Shown piece after piece: positions 7,405 to 11,160 of a stretch of 11,160 nucleotides of DNA. The notes under the pieces were generated by a model. That model was not told where the DNA came from, ran no database searches, and worked only from the letters and a program-made list of their open reading frames with translations. Every line of letters starts with the position of its first letter. Position 1 is the first letter of the stretch. The translations under genes and the position numbers were made by a program. The DNA is from an uncultured Candidatus Saccharibacteria bacterium (GTDB lineage Bacteria; Patescibacteriota; Saccharimonadia; Saccharimonadales; Saccharimonadaceae): positions 1 to 11,160 of the forward strand of contig CAMHRH010000023.1 of NCBI GenBank assembly GCA_946187605.1, in the 5' to 3' direction.

Positions 7405-8127
7405 ATGAACCGTATCGATTTTCTACTCCATACCCCCATAGCGCACCGCGGTCTCCACTCTAGCAAAGTCCCCGAAAACTCTATGCCCGCATTCAAAGCT
7501 GCAATTAATGGACGTTTCCCAATCGAGCTTGACGTCCATCTCATCAAAAGCGGCGAAGTCGTAGTTTTTCATGACGACAACCTCAAACGTCTCTGCGGCA
7601 TCGACAAAGAAATCCGCGACTGTACAAAAGCCGAACTCGACGAGCTCTTCCTCAACAAGACTCGCGAACGCATCCCTCTGCTTACGGACGTCTTAAAACT
7701 AGTAAATGGCAAAGTACCACTATTAATTGAGCTCAAATACGATCGCCCAGCAGGGAAGCTAGAAGACGCCACTCTAAAAATCCTAAAAGCTTACAAAGGC
7801 AGATATGCCCTTCAGAGCTTCAATCCACTCTCTATCCGTTATCTCAAAAAAGCCGCGCCAAGAACTCCGCGCGGACAACTTTCTAGCGACTTCAAAAAAG
7901 ACAAAAACGTTTCCCGCTTCGCTAAAGGCCTGCTCCGAGATTTACGGCTCTTTTCAATATCGAAGCCAGATTTTATTAGTTACGCTTTCGATTCACTTCC
8001 GAATAAACACGTCGAGAAATATCGCCAGCAAGGAATGCCTATTCTAGGCTGGACCGTACGTAGCGTCAAAGACAGCCAAGAAGCCCTAAAATATTGCGAC
8101 AATATCATCTGCGAGGATATCCTATAA
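7405..8127 (+). CDS. Glycerophosphodiester phosphodiesterase (GDPD family)
   Basis: The protein has 240 residues and a single TIM-barrel GDPD domain spans the whole length. All expected active-site elements are present: AHRG (13-16, His14 and Arg15), PEN (23-25), the metal ligands in ELDVH (Glu41, Asp43), the second catalytic His56 in VFHDD, and ELK (109-111). QSFNP and GWTV in the C-terminal half match late barrel strands. It hydrolyses glycerophosphodiesters (deacylated phospholipid headgroups, possibly teichoic-acid-like material) to glycerol-3-phosphate and an alcohol. No signal peptide or membrane helix is seen, so it is probably cytoplasmic. AGGGAG at 7391-7396, inside the end of the ATPase gene, sits 8 nt before the ATG, and only 3 nt separate the two CDSs, so they are very likely cotranscribed. 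In an organism relying on host lipids it could recover glycerol phosphate; that role is inference. Confidence 0.95.
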   Translation: MNRIDFLLHTPIAHRGLHSSKVPENSMPAFKAAINGRFPIELDVHLIKSGEVVVFHDDNLKRLCGIDKEIRDCTKAELDELFLNKTRERIPLLTDVLKLVNGKVPLLIELKYDRPAGKLEDATLKILKAYKGRYALQSFNPLSIRYLKKAAPRTPRGQLSSDFKKDKNVSRFAKGLLRDLRLFSISKPDFISYAFDSLPNKHVEKYRQQGMPILGWTVRSVKDSQEALKYCDNIICEDIL

Positions 8128-8138
8128 ACGGATATCCT
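8114..8138. terminator. Shared hairpin between convergent genes, arms each palindromic
   Basis: AGGATATCC (8114-8122) pairs with GGATATCCT (8130-8138) around the 7-nt loop TATAAAC. The GDPD stop lies in the loop and the flippase-like stop begins at the right arm. GGATATCC is itself a palindrome, so the unit is both a direct and an inverted repeat. There is no good T-run on either side, so it may be a weak bidirectional terminator or a 3'-end stabiliser. Confidence 0.6.
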
Positions 8139-9184
8139 TATTTACTGCTCGCCTTAGATAGCTTTTCGGCTTCTTCAATCGCCCCTCTCCCGTTATGCAC
8201 ATTGAAAGCAATTGCACCAGCAATCATTGGCAAGTAATAAGTAATTGCGCGCCAAATCAACACAAATACATTGAGCGCCGCTCCCTCGACGAAGTTCCCG
8301 AAGAAGCCCATAAAGCCAGCCTCCATACCGCCAGAAGCTCCCGGAATCGGTACATAGCAGCCCATCACAAACACATACGAGCTTGCCGTGAAGGTATTAA
8401 TAACATCAAGATTATCTGCACAGCCAATCGCAAAGGCAATCAAGATCGGCAACAGATAATAAATAATGAGTGCTAGCAACTGATAACAAACCCCTCTAGC
8501 AAACACCCTTTTATTCCTCAATAGCTCGCGACCATTCTCATAGTAATTCTTGCATGCCGCATTCCACTTCTCAATCTTTGCCTTCTTATTGCGAACCAAG
8601 CCAACCTTTGCAAGCGCATTGATAACACCGCGCACTACCGTCTTATTGAAATTCTTAGAAAAGCTAATAAATAATAATGCCAGCAAGATAACGAGATTTA
8701 TTACGAAGCCCGCAATCATCATACTCTGAAGCACTGGCACGTATTCAAAAAAGTGAAAAATCTGATCAAAAATGACACTCAAGATCGCCAGTATCATCAT
8801 CGCAATCTGGAACATCATATACGCCTGTACTTCAATATTTACGCCCGTAGATACTGGCACGCCCTTCTTCTTTAGCTCATATATCTGCATCGGCTGCCCA
8901 CCACTAGATAACGGAGTTATGCCGCAAAAGAACTTGTTGATAATACCTAAATATAGAACAAAGCGAAAGGTTATATCTTTTTTATAGATCTTAATAATTC
9001 CATAAGTAGATAAGGTATCAAAGATAAGATAAACAAAGAAAGCAAGTAGGGAAACAAGAATCCAGCCAATATTCGACGCCAACAAGGTGCCTACTACCTC
9101 ATTAAAGTTGTCCTTAAGCGACCACCACAAAAAGCCGACGGTTATCACCAAAATAATGACGACATTTATCCACTTTTTCTTCAT
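8138..9184 (-). CDS. Flippase-like integral membrane protein (LPG_synthase_TM / AglD-type, UPF0104)
   Basis: The protein has 348 residues with about seven or eight hydrophobic segments, including ~7-21, 38-58, 74-90, 122-145, 152-174 and several in the C-terminal third. The family's conserved loop appears as GITPLSSGGQPMQIYELKK (88-106), and a second conserved stretch near residues 288-300 reads PIPGASGGMEAGF. This matches the LPG_synthase_TM domain (PF03706), found in the membrane half of MprF and in AglD-type proteins that act on lipid-linked substrates. No soluble aminoacyl-transferase domain is present, so it is not a complete MprF. A role in moving or modifying a lipid-linked sugar or aminoacyl lipid fits the nearby glycosyltransferases, but the substrate is unknown. 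The start ATG 9184 lies 12 nt after an extended -10 box; a weak AAGAAAG precedes it. It is convergent with the GDPD gene. Confidence 0.9.
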   Translation of the reverse strand: MKKKWINVVIILVITVGFLWWSLKDNFNEVVGTLLASNIGWILVSLLAFFVYLIFDTLSTYGIIKIYKKDITFRFVLYLGIINKFFCGITPLSSGGQPMQIYELKKKGVPVSTGVNIEVQAYMMFQIAMMILAILSVIFDQIFHFFEYVPVLQSMMIAGFVINLVILLALLFISFSKNFNKTVVRGVINALAKVGLVRNKKAKIEKWNAACKNYYENGRELLRNKRVFARGVCYQLLALIIYYLLPILIAFAIGCADNLDVINTFTASSYVFVMGCYVPIPGASGGMEAGFMGFFGNFVEGAALNVFVLIWRAITYYLPMIAGAIAFNVHNGRGAIEEAEKLSKASSK

Positions 9185-9196
9185 ATGCTTTCTTAC

Positions 9197-9205
9197 ATTA
9201 TACCA
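9197..9205 (-). promoter_or_regulatory. Extended -10 promoter of the flippase-like gene, very short leader
   Basis: TGG followed by TATAAT (minus strand, 9205-9197) is a consensus extended -10. ATG 9184 begins 12 nt later, so the leader would be about 5 nt. No good -35 is seen, as expected for an extended -10 promoter. Confidence 0.65.
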
Positions 9206-9260
9206 CCATAGCTCCCAAAACCGCCCACCATAAGCTACTTAACGCCAGACTTACATGAAT

Positions 9261-9285
9261 GCGAATATATAGTATTGACATTCGC
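9261..9285. repeat. Inverted repeat flanking the -35 box (possible operator)
   Basis: GCGAAT (9261-9266) and ATTCGC (9280-9285) are perfect inverted arms 13 nt apart that bracket the TTGACA of the GH25 promoter. The placement suits a repressor or activator site, but 6-bp arms can arise by chance. Confidence 0.35.
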
Positions 9286-9303
9286 TAAAAAATATTGTAA
9301 TAT
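9275..9303 (+). promoter_or_regulatory. Promoter of the GH25 lysozyme gene
   Basis: A consensus TTGACA (9275-9280) is followed after 17 nt by TAATAT (9298-9303). An overlapping TGTAAT (9296-9301) at 15-nt spacing is an alternative. Transcription would start near 9309, about 200 nt before the GH25 ATG. Confidence 0.7.
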
Positions 9304-9308
9304 ATCAG

Positions 9309-9508
9309 ATGCAGCTCGTTTGGCTGCTTGCATTCGCCCCTTAACATACCAAATCTAAAGAAAGGATGTTGCCATTCGATAAAACAACCCATTCGCCTTT
9401 AATATATCGTTTCAAAAAGGAAAGGAAGTCTTTTGGATGTAAAAAGCTAAACCAATCTCATTCGCTTTTCATTTTTTTAGTTATATATCAGGGAAGGAAA
9501 GAATACTT
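9309..9508 (+). promoter_or_regulatory. Long 5' leader of the GH25 gene with hairpin and repeated CATTCG motifs
   Basis: About 200 nt lie between the predicted transcription start and ATG 9509. The leader begins with a hairpin (GCAGC 9311-9315 with GCTGC 9323-9327, 7-nt loop). CATTCG occurs at 9331, 9373, 9390 and 9459, with one more copy at 9279 in the promoter; three of the leader copies are CATTCGC. Purine-rich blocks sit at 9358-9365, 9415-9428 and 9491-9502, the last being the GH25 ribosome-binding site. GGATGT occurs at 9364 and 9435. I recognise no known riboswitch class. A leader this long contrasts with the near-leaderless genes beside it and suggests post-transcriptional control. 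Confidence 0.5.
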
Positions 9509-9512
9509 ATGA
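9366..9512 (+). CDS. Possible upstream ORF, 48 codons, overlapping the GH25 start
   Basis: An ATG at 9366 opens a frame of 48 codons ending in a TGA (9510-9512) that overlaps the GH25 ATG as ATGA, the layout of translationally coupled genes. The peptide starts MLPFDKTTHSP, has a basic middle (FKKERKSFGCKK), a short hydrophobic run (SLFIFLVIY) and ends GRKEYL. The purine-rich AAAGAAAGG abuts the ATG, which is closer than a normal ribosome-binding site. It could be a leader peptide that governs GH25 translation, or an accidental open frame: at this length and base content a stop-free run is not rare. Confidence 0.3.
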   Translation: MLPFDKTTHSPLIYRFKKERKSFGCKKLNQSHSLFIFLVIYQGRKEYL

Positions 9513-10552
9513 GAAGAGCATCTAGAACTACCACTAAGCTCAGGGATGGCCTGATTCAGATCCTGCAAAGCAAATTACTGTCGTCAATTTATTTTGCGAC
9601 CATAATTATTGTCTTTATGATGACCGTCATTGCTTGCAGATGTGCTGCACCCACGACAATTCAGCAAGTAGCCCAACCGTCAATTCCATCACTAACGGAG
9701 GATAACGTTGACCTGACCCCCATTAGCATGACCGACGATACACAATCTACTAGCAAACAAGATGTCGACACGCAATCCATCGACGAGCCTAATACTGCCA
9801 CCGTACAACCCGATGACGACGCCTTTCTTAAGCTATGTGACAGCATTTCAGATAATCGACTGCGCGAATATATGCTCGAATCAACCGAGAGAGCTAGAAG
9901 CAAATTCGATTACGAGCGAACACGCATGCAGGGAATTGACGTTTCGCAATATCAAGACGGCCAGTTTGACGAGTTGATTGAAGGACGCGACGACGACGCA
10001 TTTGTTATTGTCAAAGTCGCAGCCGGTAAAGAAATCTCTTACGACTGGAAGTCTGTAACAGAAAAAGTAATCCAACAGAAAAAACTCACCGGATTCTACT
10101 TCTTTACGAATAGACTCACCGTTGACTCATACAATGCTACCGAGTATGCCCAATGGTGTGCTCAGCAAATCGAGGACTATATCGGATACGGGATTGTAGT
10201 ACTAGACCACGAAGACGACCCTAGTCTATCACCGGACTGGTGCCTCGAATGGCTCGAAGAGTTTGAACACCTAACTAACGTTAAACCTATTCTCTACACA
10301 AATCGTGGCCTAATCGATAGCAATCGCGATAACCAGAAGCTCCAAGAAATTCACGATAAGGATTATGGGCTCTGGGTTGCCGAATTCGACACCGGAAAGT
10401 TCGAGTCGCCACTACCTTGGAAAGAATACGAGGTTTTCATTCATCAGTTTACTAGCAATGCAGAAATACTCGATGAAAATTGGTGCTACGCGCTCCCCGA
10501 AAGATGGTGGAATCTAGCCGCAGCCAGACAAACATATCAAAATATAGCCTGA
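9509..10552 (+). CDS. Membrane-anchored GH25 family lysozyme (1,4-beta-N-acetylmuramidase)
   Basis: The protein has 347 residues. A basic N-terminus is followed by a hydrophobic segment (about 23-42) ending VIAC, a lipobox-like site with Cys43, so the protein is either a lipoprotein or held by a signal anchor. A Thr/Asp/Ser/Gln-rich linker covers ~48-125. The GH25 barrel begins at GIDVSQYQ (142-149, Asp144), continues with VIVKVAAGKE and FYFFTN, and carries the catalytic pair in VVLDHEDD (Asp233 and Glu235). YTN, LWVAEFD and IHQFTS match later strands, with Phe in place of the usual Tyr/Trp at some positions. GH25 enzymes cleave MurNAc-GlcNAc bonds in peptidoglycan, here at the cell exterior. 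AAGGAAAG at 9494-9501 is 7 nt before the ATG. It has its own promoter, a long leader and a strong terminator. It could remodel the cell's own wall or act on a host's. Confidence 0.92.
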   Translation: MRRASRTTTKLRDGLIQILQSKLLSSIYFATIIIVFMMTVIACRCAAPTTIQQVAQPSIPSLTEDNVDLTPISMTDDTQSTSKQDVDTQSIDEPNTATVQPDDDAFLKLCDSISDNRLREYMLESTERARSKFDYERTRMQGIDVSQYQDGQFDELIEGRDDDAFVIVKVAAGKEISYDWKSVTEKVIQQKKLTGFYFFTNRLTVDSYNATEYAQWCAQQIEDYIGYGIVVLDHEDDPSLSPDWCLEWLEEFEHLTNVKPILYTNRGLIDSNRDNQKLQEIHDKDYGLWVAEFDTGKFESPLPWKEYEVFIHQFTSNAEILDENWCYALPERWWNLAAARQTYQNIA

Positions 10553-10563
10553 TCATACGCTAA

Positions 10564-10580
10564 GCTGCCTAAAACGCAGC
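10564..10580 (+). other. Small hairpin after the GH25 stop
   Basis: GCTGC (10564-10568) and GCAGC (10576-10580) pair around a 7-nt loop. It precedes the terminator and may stabilise the 3' end. A matching hairpin with the arms in the other order opens the leader at 9311-9327. Confidence 0.4.
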
Positions 10581-10595
10581 CGTTCCTTCATATAC

Positions 10596-10622
10596 GCCCG
10601 CCTTAATTGGCGGGCATTTTTT
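10596..10622 (+). terminator. Strong intrinsic terminator of the GH25 gene
   Basis: GCCCGCC (10596-10602) pairs perfectly with GGCGGGC (10609-10615) around the loop TTAATT, followed by A and six T (10617-10622). Confidence 0.95.
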
Positions 10623-10699
10623 ATATATTCATAAGAACAAAAACCGAACAGGGAAGTAATGAACACTTCCGAGCACCAAGCTACAATTCATGCACTATA

Positions 10700-10741
10700 C
10701 CCTATTCTCACCCCTGTTAATCCCCTATTCTACCCCTGTTA
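10700..10741. repeat. Two-copy tandem repeat, about 22-nt period
   Basis: CCCTATTCT followed by ACCCCTGTTA occurs at 10700-10719 (with one extra C between the halves) and again at 10723-10741. The copies differ only by that base. Confidence 0.85.
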
Positions 10742-10861
10742 TCAATAACCGACTGACATCGTTTTATGCCAAAAACCTAGCGCTTCTAAGCATTTTAAAA
10801 ATCCGGGGAAGCCATCCTGCAAAAATAAGCCATACGCGGCCCGAGGACACAAAGAACTATA

Positions 10862-10885
10862 TTAGACGTAAAAATATACGTCTAA
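10862..10885. repeat. Perfect 9-bp inverted repeat
   Basis: TTAGACGTA (10862-10870) and TACGTCTAA (10877-10885) are separated by the A/T-only spacer AAAATA. The length and symmetry suit a dimeric regulator's binding site or a small hairpin; no T-run follows, so it is not a standard terminator. Confidence 0.7.
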
Positions 10886-11013
10886 ACAAGCAGAAGCGCA
10901 TTGGAGCGCAAAATAGGCAGCAAATACAACAATTACTAGCCAGGAGCCTAAAAATTAAGCAAAAACGAGATGAGTGTATACTCAGCTTTTCGCAATATTT
11001 CCAATGTCGCACA

Positions 11014-11036
11014 ATGTATATTTTACGACTATACAT
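11014..11036. repeat. 7-bp inverted repeat
   Basis: ATGTATA (11014-11020) and TATACAT (11030-11036) pair across a 9-nt spacer. Both arms resemble -10 boxes, so part of the symmetry may come from promoter-like sequence. Confidence 0.5.
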
Positions 11037-11103
11037 AAACATGGCCCAGACGAAACCACATACATAACCGAGCAATAAGTAAATACTAAAGACTTACCAT
11101 TAA

Positions 11104-11160
11104 TTAGTTTCTATTCGCCCTCAATACCTCTACCGCCACCCAAGTACACCCCAGTAATAC
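11104..11160 (-). CDS. Possible 3' end of a minus-strand gene entering from the right edge
   Basis: Two minus-strand frames are open from the edge. One ends at TAA (11106-11104) with 18 visible codons (VLLGCTWVAVEVLRANRN); the other ends at TAG (11113-11111) with 15 codons (ITGVYLGGGRGIEGE). The C-rich plus strand here resembles the minus-coding parts at the left of the window. Too little is visible to choose a frame or name a product. Confidence 0.25.
   Translation of the reverse strand, partial: VLLGCTWVAVEVLRANRN

Larger units (their letters stand above)
10623..11103. other. Intergenic region with no convincing gene, rich in short inverted repeats
   Basis: No frame here shows a recognisable protein, a ribosome-binding site and a promoter together. 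It holds inverted pairs GGAAGT/ACTTCC (10652-10670), GTTAT/ATAAC (10738-10749), TTAGACGTA/TACGTCTAA (10862-10885), TGAGT/ACTCA (10971-10984) and ATGTATA/TATACAT (11014-11036), plus a tandem duplication at 10700-10741. I see no tRNA, rRNA, SRP RNA, tmRNA or RNase P signature. It could be a regulatory region or an undescribed non-coding RNA. Confidence 0.5.

Noticed and set aside
9309..9508. Known riboswitch or T-box upstream of the lysozyme gene
   Set aside because: No conserved core of a class I know (TPP, SAM, cobalamin, c-di-GMP, T-box) could be matched by eye, and no terminator/antiterminator pair is evident.
10690..11067. 125-codon plus-strand open frame in the right intergenic region
   Set aside because: No ribosome-binding site before the ATG, an atypical composition, a start that runs through a tandem repeat, and inverted repeats inside. 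The opposing 72-codon frame (10857-11075) is equally unconvincing with its Cys clusters.
10623..11103. Replication origin or attachment site
   Set aside because: No cluster of DnaA boxes, no integrase gene, no tRNA end and no flanking direct repeats.
1..11160. Recoded genetic code (UGA as glycine)
   Set aside because: TGA ends the GH25 gene right before its terminator, and all the long genes read cleanly in the standard code.
1..11160. CRISPR array or transposable element
   Set aside because: No regularly spaced repeats, transposase motifs or terminal inverted repeats with target duplications were found.

Overview
The window reads like a chromosomal segment of a Candidatus Saccharibacteria (TM7) or related Patescibacteria/CPR epibiont. 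That assignment is inference from gene content and was not tested by any search. The content is a large membrane-anchored VirD4/TraG-like ATPase of the kind widespread in CPR genomes, a surface-glycan glycosyltransferase cluster, an LPG_synthase_TM-type flippase-like protein, a stand-alone GDPD and a membrane-tethered GH25 lysozyme. All genes are compact, several overlap, and no rRNA, tRNA, CRISPR array or transposase is visible. TGA is used as a stop, for example at the end of the GH25 gene, and Trp is TGG, so the standard bacterial code applies rather than the UGA=Gly code of Gracilibacteria/Absconditabacteria.

Layout. Positions 1-4170 (minus strand) hold four genes read right to left with 4, 8 and 14 nt overlaps: two GT4 glycosyltransferases (EpsD-like, then EpsF-like), a GtrB/DPM1-like GT2 enzyme, and the first 335 codons of a polytopic GT-C-like membrane protein that runs off the left edge and has no stop in the window. 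A simple model is that cytoplasmic GTs build a lipid-linked glycan, the GT2 enzyme makes a polyprenyl-phosphate sugar, and the GT-C protein uses that donor outside the membrane. Positions 4171-4297 are a divergent promoter region. A textbook promoter drives a 53-residue basic protein (4298-4459) that ends in a strong terminator.

Positions 4549-8127 (plus) hold the 950-residue ATPase followed 3 nt later by a complete glycerophosphodiester phosphodiesterase. They meet the convergent flippase-like gene (8138-9184, minus) at a hairpin made of two GGATATCC palindromes. Positions 9185-9508 hold back-to-back promoters and a roughly 200-nt leader for the GH25 gene (9509-10552). This leader carries repeated CATTCG motifs and a possible 48-codon upstream ORF whose TGA overlaps the GH25 ATG. 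A strong terminator follows at 10596-10622. Positions 10623-11103 show no convincing gene but contain a tandem duplication and several perfect inverted repeats. The last ~57 bases may be the 3' end of a minus-strand gene.

Two cross-cutting signals stand out. First, three transcription units (GT cluster, ATPase, flippase-like gene) have a clear -10 box only 7-12 nt upstream of the start codon, implying leaderless or nearly leaderless mRNAs, whereas the 53-aa gene and the GH25 gene have real leaders with purine-rich ribosome-binding sites. Second, the plus strand appears C-rich relative to G in both plus- and minus-coding stretches, as expected of a replication-strand skew.
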